In this document: piece after piece, positions 41,694 through 48,344 of the stretch
How positions within the stretch are numbered: the first letter of the stretch is position 1
Layout of the letters: each line of letters begins with the position of its first letter
Virus record (IMG/VR): IMGVR_UViG_3300030117_004088
Span: 1 to 48,344 of that record
Direction: 5' to 3' (one strand)
DNA: 48,344 nucleotides
DNA from: a virus
The notes under the pieces: generated by a model
Seen by the model: only the letters and a program-made list of their open reading frames with translations
The model's database searches: none
Told to the model about the DNA's origin: nothing
Translations under genes and position numbers: made by a program

Positions 41694-42131
41694 ATGGCTT
41701 ATAAAGGAAAATTCAGACCAAGCGTTCCTAAGAAGTATAAAGGTGATTATACTAATATAATATACCGTTCTTTATGGGAACTAAAGTTCATGAAATATTG
41801 TGATAGTAATAAAAATATTTTAGAATGGGGAAGTGAAGAATTCTTTATTCCTTATTTGTCTCCCATAGATAATCGTGCTCATAGATACTTTCCAGACTTC
41901 TATATTAAGGTACGAGAAAATAATGGACAGGTTAAAAAATATGTAATTGAAATCAAACCAAAGAAACAATGTATAGAACCAAAAGTACAAAAAATAAAAA
42001 CTAAATCATACATTCGTGAGGTATGTGAGTATGCAAAGAATCAAGCAAAATGGGAAGCAGCAACAGAATATTGTAAAGATCGTAAATTAGAATTTAAAGT
42101 GTTAACAGAGAACGAACTAGGTATTAAGTAA
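41694..42131 (+). CDS. gp4: Head completion protein gp4
   Basis: A 145-residue protein (T4 gp4 is 150). Signature: MAYKGKFRPSVPKKYKGD, TNIIYRSLWELKFMKYCD, ILEWGSEE and HRYFPDFYIKV. The FPDF (66-69) and EIK (86-88) pair fits a PD-(D/E)xK nuclease-like core, which is known for this family. gp4 finishes the filled head so that the tail can join. It has no obvious Shine-Dalgarno; its start touches the opposing late promoter. It overlaps the next gene as TAATG. Confidence 0.88.
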   Translation: MAYKGKFRPSVPKKYKGDYTNIIYRSLWELKFMKYCDSNKNILEWGSEEFFIPYLSPIDNRAHRYFPDFYIKVRENNGQVKKYVIEIKPKKQCIEPKVQKIKTKSYIREVCEYAKNQAKWEAATEYCKDRKLEFKVLTENELGIK

Positions 42132-42478
42132 TGGATAGAATCGCAGAAATATCAGATAACTTAATTGGAGTTGAAAGTCCTGATGATTTAATGTTAGAAA
42201 TACTAGAAGCACTACCAGAAGCAGAAGGAGCTCCTGAGGCAGGTAACTATTATACTTTTGTATATCAACCAAAAACACCTGGTATTAGATATGATGAATT
42301 TCCATTGGTTGCAGTCACAGATGTATTTAATTGGGGGTTCAAAGGATTAAATTTTCATTGGGGAAATGTAAGACAATATACATGGCAAGAAATGATTGGG
42401 AACTTACATATTGTATCTTCAAATGAGATAGAATCCTTAAGGGGAATACCTTATGGAAAAATACGTCTAAATAACTAA
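42131..42478 (+). CDS. Conserved cyanophage virion-operon protein, 115 aa
   Basis: A 115-residue acidic protein. The centre YYTFVYQPKTPGIRYDEFPL followed by VTDVFNWGFKGLNFHWGNVR is strongly patterned and familiar from T4-like cyanophages between gp4 and the tube cap gene. No assigned function. Its position suggests a role in head or tail completion. The ATG overlaps the gp4 stop (TAATG), and its last codons contain a late promoter motif for the next gene. Confidence 0.75.
   Translation: MDRIAEISDNLIGVESPDDLMLEILEALPEAEGAPEAGNYYTFVYQPKTPGIRYDEFPLVAVTDVFNWGFKGLNFHWGNVRQYTWQEMIGNLHIVSSNEIESLRGIPYGKIRLNN
42467..42473 (+). promoter_or_regulatory. Late promoter motif
   Basis: CTAAATA inside the last codons of the upstream gene, 29 bases before the gp48 ATG. 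Confidence 0.5.
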
Positions 42479-42502
42479 TAATTACTAGAATAAGTCAATA
42501 TA

Positions 42503-43810
42503 ATGGCAATATTTACTTTATCTGCTCTTGCACTATTAGGGGGTACTGCATATGCTCATCAGGCAGGATGGTTTGGCGACACCTCTAAAAAACCAGGTGA
42601 TAAAGAATATGGTTTGTTAGGGCAGAAAGATAATAATAATGGTGATACTGTAGTAATAGAAGATGTAACTGAAAAAGATAAAACAGATATTAAAAATGAA
42701 AATGAGTTAACAGAATTTCTTGAAAAATCTGGAAATTGGAAAAAAGAAGATAAGGATGGTGGAACAGTACTTAGAAAGACAGACAAAAATAACAGTAAAT
42801 GGACTTCTTCAACATCATATAATATTAAAAAACCCTTCTATACAAGAGGTGGTATATTAAGATATCCGTTAGAAGCAATGACAGAATCAACGGACTATCT
42901 ACAAATTGATATTAGAAAATATGAGCCAGTTAAAGAAAGAAATGACACTTTTGCAACTATACCTGGTAATAGAAGAACTAGACGTAAATCAAATGTTCCT
43001 GGTGGATTAACTAATCATTCATTAGTTAATAAGGGAACTGTTTTATTGCAAATACCAGCAAATATTCAAGATGGTAACTCAACATCTTATGGTGAGTCTA
43101 AACTGAATACTGTAGTAGGTGCTGCACTAGGTGGTGGTGTAGATTTGATGGAAGGTATGGGTTCTGCTCTTGGTGGTGAAGGAACTACCGAACAAAAGGT
43201 TACCAACGCTCTGGCAGCAGGATCAGGAGCTCTTCAAGATGCTTTTAACAAATCTGGTGTTACTTCTGATGCAGCAAGATCATTAATTACTAAAAAATTA
43301 GCAACAAGTGCAGCAAGTATATTTGGGCAAAACGTATCAGTTAATCAACTATTAGCCAGAGAAAGTGGACAAATATTTAATCCAAATATGGAGTTGTTAT
43401 TCAACGGTCCTACCCTAAGAAACTTTAGGTTCTCATTTAAAATGATGCCAAGAAGTCAAGATGAAGCAGAACAAATAAAATTAATTATTAGAAGTTTTAA
43501 AATGAATATGGCACCTAAAGTAACTACTACAACTAATGTTGGTACTTCATTATTCCTAGATACACCTAGCGTATTTGAACTAAGATATAAATCAGGAAGA
43601 AGAAATCATCCATTCTTACATAAATTTAAACAATGCTTCTTAACTGATATTTCAGTTAATTATACAGCAGAAGGAGTATATGCAACATATGAAAATAAAG
43701 AACCAATTTCTATGATTATGGATTTAACATTCAAAGAACTTGAACCAGTCTATGATATTGATTATCTTGATGATAGCGGTTCTGATAGAGACACTACAGT
43801 AGGATACTAA
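42503..43810 (+). CDS. gp48: Baseplate tail tube cap gp48
   Basis: A 435-residue protein (T4 gp48 is 364). The C-terminal half is typical: FNPNMELLFNGPTLRNFRFS, FKMMPRSQDEAEQIKLIIRS, LFLDTPSVFELRYKSG and CFLTDISVNYTAEGVYATY. The first 20 residues (IFTLSALALLGGTAYAH) look like a short hydrophobic signal without the usual basic start. The next 70 residues are Lys/Asp-rich and probably flexible. It caps the baseplate and nucleates the tube together with gp54. It overlaps gp53 as TAATG. Confidence 0.8.
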   Translation: MAIFTLSALALLGGTAYAHQAGWFGDTSKKPGDKEYGLLGQKDNNNGDTVVIEDVTEKDKTDIKNENELTEFLEKSGNWKKEDKDGGTVLRKTDKNNSKWTSSTSYNIKKPFYTRGGILRYPLEAMTESTDYLQIDIRKYEPVKERNDTFATIPGNRRTRRKSNVPGGLTNHSLVNKGTVLLQIPANIQDGNSTSYGESKLNTVVGAALGGGVDLMEGMGSALGGEGTTEQKVTNALAAGSGALQDAFNKSGVTSDAARSLITKKLATSAASIFGQNVSVNQLLARESGQIFNPNMELLFNGPTLRNFRFSFKMMPRSQDEAEQIKLIIRSFKMNMAPKVTTTTNVGTSLFLDTPSVFELRYKSGRRNHPFLHKFKQCFLTDISVNYTAEGVYATYENKEPISMIMDLTFKELEPVYDIDYLDDSGSDRDTTVGY

Positions 43811-44490
43811 TGGCATACTTTAAAGAATTACCAAACATATTATATCAATCATTCTTAAAATCCAAAAATTCTTCTTTGGATTATGTTGAAGTAAAAAATT
43901 TATTTCGTAGAGTAAAACTAAGAGATGATTTACAAAATGTTTTCACTATGTTTGATAAGTATGAAATACCTATAGGATTTCGTCCAGAAAATGTAGCAGA
44001 AGATTACTATGGTAATGATGAATTAGATTGGGTTGTTTTAATGACTGCCAATATAGTTCACATGAGAAATGATTGGCCTTTAAGTGATCAGGAATTATAT
44101 GAGTTTGCACTTAATAAATATGGTTCTGAAGGGGGATTATCCGAAACTCATCATTATGAAACAAAAGAAATTAAAGATAGTAGAGGACATGTAATTTTAC
44201 CAGAAGGTAAAGTTGTTCAATCTGATTTTACAGTAACATACTGGAATAGTATAGATGGAGAAACAGGATCTTATGTAACTCCTTCTACTACTGATACTAG
44301 AACAGGAATTGCAAATTATGTCTATGAAACACGTTTAAATAATGAAAAAAGAAGCATTTATTTACTTAAGAGAGAATATCTACAAGATTTCTTAAATGAC
44401 TTTAGAGATATAATGGTATATGGTAGATCGTCTCAATTCGTAGATGATGAATTAATAAGAACGGAAAATACTAATATTACAATGCCATAA
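43810..44490 (+). CDS. gp53: Baseplate wedge protein gp53
   Basis: A 226-residue protein (T4 gp53 is 196). The N-terminus MAYFKELPNILYQSFLKSKN and the block PIGFRPENVAEDYYGNDELDW with VVLMTANI are the family marks; NPWP-like DWPLS follows. gp53 joins wedges around the hub and contains a LysM-like element in T4. Its start overlaps the gp48 stop. It is the last gene of the rightward operon, and its TAA runs into the convergent terminator. Confidence 0.88.
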   Translation: MAYFKELPNILYQSFLKSKNSSLDYVEVKNLFRRVKLRDDLQNVFTMFDKYEIPIGFRPENVAEDYYGNDELDWVVLMTANIVHMRNDWPLSDQELYEFALNKYGSEGGLSETHHYETKEIKDSRGHVILPEGKVVQSDFTVTYWNSIDGETGSYVTPSTTDTRTGIANYVYETRLNNEKRSIYLLKREYLQDFLNDFRDIMVYGRSSQFVDDELIRTENTNITMP

Positions 44491-44493
44491 AAA

Positions 44494-44515
44494 AAGGGGT
44501 TCGTTAGAACCCCTT
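44494..44515. terminator. Convergent terminator between gp53 and gp32
   Basis: Stem AAGGGGTTC / GAACCCCTT (9 bp) with loop GTTA. The minus strand has TTTTTTT after the stem, so it is a strong terminator for gp32; the plus strand has only TTTC, so it is weaker for gp53. Confidence 0.85.
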
Positions 44516-44522
44516 TCTTGTG

Positions 44523-45416
44523 TTATTCAGCAGCGAGTTTCGCAAAATACGAAAGTGCTTCATCATCGTCATCCGTGCTAGACGGAGTAGGTGTTGATGT
44601 AACAGCAGCAGTTACTAACTGTTCTGCTTCACCTCTATCATTATCTTCATCAATAGTCTCTACATCTTGAGTGACTTTCTTGTTACCAAGAACATAACTT
44701 AGACGAGTCTTAAGTTCATCATATGACTTAAACTGATCGTTAGCAACAAGTTCTGCAAGAGAGTTCTCTTTCTTCCAGAGTGCTTCTAGTGCATCATCGT
44801 CATCCAATAATGGAGTAACAGCAGTGAACTCAGAAGAATCATAGTTACGATAACCAGCAACGTTCTTTGCCTTCAACTTGAAGTTAGCACCTTGCCAGAA
44901 ATCAAATGGATCAATTGCTTCCTCATCCTCAAACTCAGGTTGCATTGCTGCAGTTAGTTTGTCAAAGATTTTCTTCCCATACTTGTATAAGAATACTTTA
45001 CCTTCGTTCTCAGGATTAGCAGGATCCTTTACAACATAGATGTTACTGATGTATGTAAGTTTACGTTTCTGCTTACGTGCAGTCTCTTTACCTGCATCTG
45101 TTCCATTGTTCCATAGAGTAGTATTGTACTCAGAAACTGGATCTTTCTGCCCTAAAGTAGTAAGGGAGTTTTCGATGTACCAACCACCAGGACCTTGGAA
45201 GGCATGGGAGTATAGTTTTACGAATGGTAGATCCTCACCATCTGGTGCAGGAAGGAAACGGATAACGGCATAACCATTACCACCTTTATCACATTCTAAT
45301 TTCCAAAGACGGTCATCACCTTGACCACCATTGTTATTCATTTTTTCGACTTCTTTCACAAGTTTTTGTGTAAGAGAGCCTAGTTTTGATTGCTTTTTAA
45401 GATTAGCAAACGACAT
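44523..45416 (-). CDS. gp32: Single-stranded DNA-binding protein gp32
   Basis: A 297-residue protein (T4 gp32 is 301). The core FVKLYSHAFQGPGGWYIEN, KQKRKLTYISNIYVVKDPAN and PENEGKVFLYKYGKKIFDKL match T4 gp32 almost segment by segment. The T4 zinc ligands are not kept: the His (71) remains, but the three Cys are replaced (ENSLTT, KDPVSEYN). The C-terminal tail is acidic (TDDDDEALSYF), as needed to bind partner proteins such as gp59. Good Shine-Dalgarno (GAGGT). It coats single-stranded DNA in replication, recombination and repair. Confidence 0.95.
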   Translation of the reverse strand: MSFANLKKQSKLGSLTQKLVKEVEKMNNNGGQGDDRLWKLECDKGGNGYAVIRFLPAPDGEDLPFVKLYSHAFQGPGGWYIENSLTTLGQKDPVSEYNTTLWNNGTDAGKETARKQKRKLTYISNIYVVKDPANPENEGKVFLYKYGKKIFDKLTAAMQPEFEDEEAIDPFDFWQGANFKLKAKNVAGYRNYDSSEFTAVTPLLDDDDALEALWKKENSLAELVANDQFKSYDELKTRLSYVLGNKKVTQDVETIDEDNDRGEAEQLVTAAVTSTPTPSSTDDDDEALSYFAKLAAE

Positions 45417-45458
45417 AGATTACCTCGGATTAATTTGGATTTAATTGGATTTGGTTTT

Positions 45459-45487
45459 ATTATAGCAAAGATATTCACTATAGTCAA
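45459..45487 (-). promoter_or_regulatory. Sigma70 promoter of gp32
   Basis: Minus strand: TTGACT (45487-45482), 17 bases, TATAAT (45464-45459) with TG one base before the -10. It uses the same -35 and spacing as elements B and C, but without a hairpin. Confidence 0.85.
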
Positions 45488-45490
45488 TAC

Positions 45491-46219
45491 TTAGTAGTAT
45501 TCCTTATATTTATGCACCAAAGAATATGATGAATTCTTAAAATCAGGAGTTAAGTGAGTCTCAGTAAGTATAGTATTAACACTATATTTTTTACCACAAA
45601 TAAAATAAGCTACTTGCATAAAAACATCACACCAACCAAATTGATATTCCATATTTTCAAGAATCATATCAAAATCATCATCAAAAAAATCATATATCTT
45701 ATGATAATTATCTAAGAAGGTTTTAGCATTAAATACACTTCCACCACCAGCACCATACCAATCAACATTTGGAACAATATCATATTTTTTACTTATCCAC
45801 TCTAAAAGTTTAGGGTTAAGTTTATTATCTTCAGGATAATAATGCCCTGCACATTCCCATTCTGGATTAATTATCACTTCACCTTGGGTAAGAACATCAT
45901 CTTCCATTAAAATAATATGAGAACAACCACGTTTAACAACATGTTTACATGCTTCTCTAAAATAATGTATCCATCCAAGAGCTTCAAGTTTAGACATACC
46001 ATATATTCCATCAGGATGTCCATGCAGTCGATTAGGATGGCAATTTAAATATGAATGAATATAATTTAAATCATAATATTTTGCCAATTCAGAATAATCA
46101 AAACCTCTATCTGAAATAAGAGTATATGGATTATTTGGATGATATTTTCTAAATTCTTTTACAGTATGTTCTGTTGCCTCTTTATGCTTCCAAGCTATGT
46201 GTATACAACCAAAATTCAT
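45491..46219 (-). CDS. Glycosyltransferase-like protein, 242 aa
   Basis: A 242-residue protein. HIILMEDDVL (about 101-110) is a DxD-type nucleotide-sugar and metal motif with strands before it, and WYGAGGGSVFN (about 174-184) resembles the acceptor loop of GT-A glycosyltransferases. Early segments (CIHIAWKHKE, HPNNPYTLISDRGFDYSEL) fit a Rossmann-like start. It lacks a signal or membrane helix, so it would act in the cytoplasm, on DNA bases, virion proteins or host glycans. It lies 11 bases after a 2OG oxygenase, which suggests a hydroxylate-then-glycosylate pair. Not a T4 alpha/beta-glucosyltransferase by eye. Confidence 0.6.
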   Translation of the reverse strand: MNFGCIHIAWKHKEATEHTVKEFRKYHPNNPYTLISDRGFDYSELAKYYDLNYIHSYLNCHPNRLHGHPDGIYGMSKLEALGWIHYFREACKHVVKRGCSHIILMEDDVLTQGEVIINPEWECAGHYYPEDNKLNPKLLEWISKKYDIVPNVDWYGAGGGSVFNAKTFLDNYHKIYDFFDDDFDMILENMEYQFGWCDVFMQVAYFICGKKYSVNTILTETHLTPDFKNSSYSLVHKYKEYY

Positions 46220-46230
46220 AATAATAACTC

Positions 46231-46923
46231 CTAATTAACATCTGTATATTGTGCTCTATATCTTACCTCGGCAGAAGAACTTATATCTGTCATATAATAA
46301 AGAGCAACACTTTTTCTCAATTTTCCATCTGGTAGATTTATAGGTTCTGGAAACCCATGCCAAGAATGTTGTGTTGTATCAAACAAAACAGCCCTATTAA
46401 AAATAGGTTCAACCTCCTTTATTAAATTCAATGGTTTTTTATTCTTATCATCATGAGACCAAAATTGAAGACTACCACCCCAATCAGAATCATAATCTTC
46501 TTCAAGATAGATTATAAGATTTAACTTTCTCTGAAGATTTAATTTAGGATGAATAGAATAATCTAAATGAACAGCAAGACTTCCACCATCACCACTCATA
46601 TGCCATCCACCACCATGTAACCCAATATCAGGATAAAGTGGTGATATACCAGTAACGTCAGAAAGTTTAGAAATAAAATCTACGGATAATAAGTTAGAAA
46701 ATGTACTATAAGTTAATGGTGGAAATCTATCCCATCTATTACAAGTTCTTTTTTCACCAATCCATCCATTATAATGTATAATCTCTTCAGTAGGATTATT
46801 ATAATCAATAAATTGAGAACTTAATGTTATAGCATCATTAACATCTAAAAAATCGTCCATGATCCAATGATCAAAAGGACGATTATCAAATTCAATTTTA
46901 TCAAAATTAAACAACATTTTCAA
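46231..46923 (-). CDS. 2-oxoglutarate/Fe(II)-dependent oxygenase
   Basis: A 230-residue oxygenase. The metal triad is visible: H119-x-D121 in AVHLDYS, then a distal His in TTQHSWHGFPEP (His186 or His189), with Arg203 in RKSVALYY for 2-oxoglutarate. RKLNLIIYLEEDYDSDWGGS between them is the usual strand pair of prolyl-hydroxylase-like phage enzymes. Typical length. It lies upstream of the glycosyltransferase-like gene in the replication block; the substrate is unknown. Confidence 0.85.
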   Translation of the reverse strand: MKMLFNFDKIEFDNRPFDHWIMDDFLDVNDAITLSSQFIDYNNPTEEIIHYNGWIGEKRTCNRWDRFPPLTYSTFSNLLSVDFISKLSDVTGISPLYPDIGLHGGGWHMSGDGGSLAVHLDYSIHPKLNLQRKLNLIIYLEEDYDSDWGGSLQFWSHDDKNKKPLNLIKEVEPIFNRAVLFDTTQHSWHGFPEPINLPDGKLRKSVALYYMTDISSSAEVRYRAQYTDVN

Positions 46924-46945
46924 TCACAAATTCATAAAAAAACTA

Positions 46946-47278
46946 TTAATAGTCAACAACTTCTTTAAGTTTATCAATTGTTTTTGTCATAGCATCAAAT
47001 AGAATTTGCATTTCAGTTCCTGCAGGAAACCCCATCAACTGAATTGATTTTTCTAATTGTTCTTTCATTCTAAGAGCATCTGGATCATCTGATAAAGATA
47101 ATCTAGTGTACATAACTTTTTGCTTATCTAAAAGATTATTCAACATATTAACATGTTCTATTTGCTCTTCACGTTCCATGCTACCAAAAGTTAGCATACT
47201 ACCGTAAACAGTTTCCTGTAGTTCATTGATTTCAGTTAATTCATTTCGAATAATTTCAGATTCGAAAAACTTACTCAT
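46946..47278 (-). CDS. DUF1825-type protein, 110 aa
   Basis: A 110-residue helical protein. FFESEIIRNELTEINELQE, LLDKQKVMYTRLSLSDDPDA and MKEQLEKSIQLMGFPAG match the DUF1825 pattern, a family of unknown function otherwise known from cyanobacteria. This points to a cyanobacterial host and host-derived ancestry. It overlaps the coiled-coil gene start (ATGA, 47278-47275). It is probably a phage-adapted regulator or partner in replication, by position only. Confidence 0.75.
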   Translation of the reverse strand: MSKFFESEIIRNELTEINELQETVYGSMLTFGSMEREEQIEHVNMLNNLLDKQKVMYTRLSLSDDPDALRMKEQLEKSIQLMGFPAGTEMQILFDAMTKTIDKLKEVVDY

Positions 47279-47481
47279 TCACCCTCCGTAGTTTCAGTTG
47301 ATTCTACTTCACCACCATCAACTGGTGCTTCTTCTTCAACTTTACTACCTTCAATTTGTGTAAGAACATCAATTGCACCTTGAAGTCTTAACAAGGTATT
47401 ACGACCAACTTCAAGTTGTTCTTGAACTTGAGTCAATTGATTTTGTAAGTTCTTAAGCACTTCAGCATTGTCAAGAGCCAT
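47275..47481 (-). CDS. Small coiled-coil protein, 68 aa
   Basis: A 68-residue protein. Residues 3-45 form a clear heptad coiled coil (VLKNLQNQLTQVQEQLEVGR, LLRLQGAIDVLTQIEG), followed by a disordered acidic tail (VEEEAPVDGGEVESTETTEG). It overlaps gp59 by 11 bases. A dimerisation or adaptor role for the replication block is plausible but unproven. Confidence 0.7.
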   Translation of the reverse strand: MALDNAEVLKNLQNQLTQVQEQLEVGRNTLLRLQGAIDVLTQIEGSKVEEEAPVDGGEVESTETTEGE

Positions 47482-48073
47482 TACTAATAACCTCCTTTAG
47501 AATTTTTTTGTAGTTGTATACGTTAATATTTATGAAGGGAATATATTTTTTAATTTTGAGACTTACGGTTTCCCATACAGGATCTGTAAGTTTCTTATCG
47601 AAATCTCTTACGAAAGAAAAAACTTTTTCCATAATCGTAAGTGTTTCTAGCGAAATCTCTCCACCCAGATATTTTTTTAGGATAACTGGATGTCCCTTCG
47701 AGCAATCGAATACTGTTTCTAATTCGTTCTCTGAGAGCAATTTCCCTGACTGTTCCTTGAATAAGTACGTCAAACTCTGTTTCCGTCTCATCCAGTCGGC
47801 GTAATTTCTTTCGCCAGAATTGATAATTTCTCCAATCCATAAGTTTTGTGGGTTGTCTGCAATTACAAAATTTGATAATAGAAAATCCAATACTTGTTGA
47901 TCAGAATATTTTCTAGATGTTTTTTCAAACCAATACTTATCCTTTCTTTTATTAAAGGATGTCATGGTTGCCCTTGACTTACCACCATACTTAAAAAAGT
48001 CAAATTTAGGATTAGTAAAATGACTTTTCATTGATAAGTATGTTCGATAGGTTTCAAATGGAGTCACTTTCAT
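47471..48073 (-). CDS. gp59: Helicase loader gp59
   Basis: A 200-residue protein (T4 gp59 is 217). The N-terminus TPFETYRTYLSMKSHFTNPK, YFKYGGK-like FFKYGGKSR, FNKRKDKYWFEKTSRKY and NLWIGEIINSGERNYADW are the family marks. gp59 loads the replicative helicase gp41 onto gp32-coated forks. It is helical and basic, as expected. Its start overlaps the stop of the upstream oxygenase (ATGA), and gp32 lies 2 kb downstream in the same direction. Confidence 0.9.
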   Translation of the reverse strand: MKVTPFETYRTYLSMKSHFTNPKFDFFKYGGKSRATMTSFNKRKDKYWFEKTSRKYSDQQVLDFLLSNFVIADNPQNLWIGEIINSGERNYADWMRRKQSLTYLFKEQSGKLLSENELETVFDCSKGHPVILKKYLGGEISLETLTIMEKVFSFVRDFDKKLTDPVWETVSLKIKKYIPFININVYNYKKILKEVISNGS

Positions 48074-48344
48074 TTCTTCTCATCTCTAGAACCAAAGAAG
48101 CTAGAAATGCAGTATCTTCCATAACCATCATAATAATCAGAGTCTGCTATGGACACTTTTTTAACTCCATGTGAAACCCAACTTGGCATAATTATAATCG
48201 AATTATTTTCACATGTCAACTCATAATTATATTTTGGAAACTCTAACTCACCACCAGTAAATTTTTTTGGTTCTTTATAAAAATAAGAAAATGCCAGAAA
48301 ATGAAATATTCTATCTGTATGTGTATCGTAACGATCACCATCAT
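48070..48344 (-). CDS. 2-oxoglutarate/Fe(II)-dependent oxygenase, C-terminal part
   Basis: The last 91 codons of a gene cut by the right edge. It has the HTD metal pair, FTGGELEF, a distal His in PSWVSHGVKKV and an Arg later (YGRYCISSFF), the usual ending of prolyl-hydroxylase-like oxygenases. The N-terminal part lies outside the window. Third enzyme of this type here. Confidence 0.75.
   Translation of the reverse strand, partial: DGDRYDTHTDRIFHFLAFSYFYKEPKKFTGGELEFPKYNYELTCENNSIIIMPSWVSHGVKKVSIADSDYYDGYGRYCISSFFGSRDEKK

Noticed and set aside
1-48344. tRNA genes, CRISPR arrays, insertion sequences and photosynthesis genes
   Set aside because: I looked through the intergenic gaps and protein list and saw no cloverleaf, spaced direct repeats, transposase, psbA-like or high-light-inducible protein. 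A tRNAscan or HMM search would be needed to be certain.

Overview
The window looks like part of the genome of a T4-like marine myovirus, most likely a cyanophage of Prochlorococcus or Synechococcus. Reasons: AT-rich DNA; a T4-type set of replication and baseplate genes (gp59, gp32, gp53, gp48, gp4, a gp54-like protein, gp26, a tape measure, hub and spike proteins); long fibres built from modules typical of cyanophages; a DUF1825-type protein, a family otherwise known from cyanobacteria; and auxiliary metabolic genes (flavin-dependent halogenase, pyrE, several 2OG-Fe(II) oxygenases). I see no photosynthesis genes and no tRNA genes. Family assignments come from recognising motifs by eye, not from a search.

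Layout. Positions 1-13200 hold tightly packed, mostly small genes on the minus strand. Start and stop codons often overlap (ATGA or TAATG), so many genes look translationally coupled. Recognisable members are a ParB-like protein beside a DNA methyltransferase (2631-4394), a halogenase (6500-7645), pyrE (9464-10015), a second methyltransferase (10166-11032), a 2OG oxygenase (11029-11586) and an SF2 helicase (12001-13188). The block is cut into transcription units by four composite elements, near 1385, 4430, 7860 and 13230. In each, an intrinsic terminator and a sigma70-like promoter on the same strand share sequence. Two of them are copies of an identical 35-bp repeat. Two stretches with little convincing coding (1538-1883 and 2365-2629) are richer in G+C and hold long perfect complementary arms, including a pseudoknot-capable set. 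They are candidate structured RNAs or leaders.

Positions 13198-41655 hold the late virion genes, also on the minus strand: six large fibre or adhesin proteins (a VGIGT-type stalk, a Gly-rich adhesin, a 1908-residue beta-helix fibre with an S74 self-cleaving chaperone, an almost proline-free collagen-like fibre with a collar domain, and two further modular fibres), a repeat-rich structural protein, then spike, hub, tape measure, gp26 and gp54-like genes. T4-type late promoter motifs (TATAAATA or CTAAATA) precede several of these genes. A short divergent intergenic region at 41656-41693 switches to the plus strand for gp4, a conserved unknown gene, gp48 and gp53 (41694-44490). A convergent terminator then separates these from the minus-strand replication block: gp32 with its own near-consensus promoter, a glycosyltransferase-like protein, a 2OG oxygenase, a DUF1825-like protein, a coiled-coil protein, gp59, and a second 2OG oxygenase cut by the right edge.

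How it fits together. gp59 and gp32 work in replication and recombination. The 26-54 block builds the tail tube, hub and spike, and the fibre block supplies host recognition. The left block probably tunes host metabolism, DNA modification and phage gene expression.
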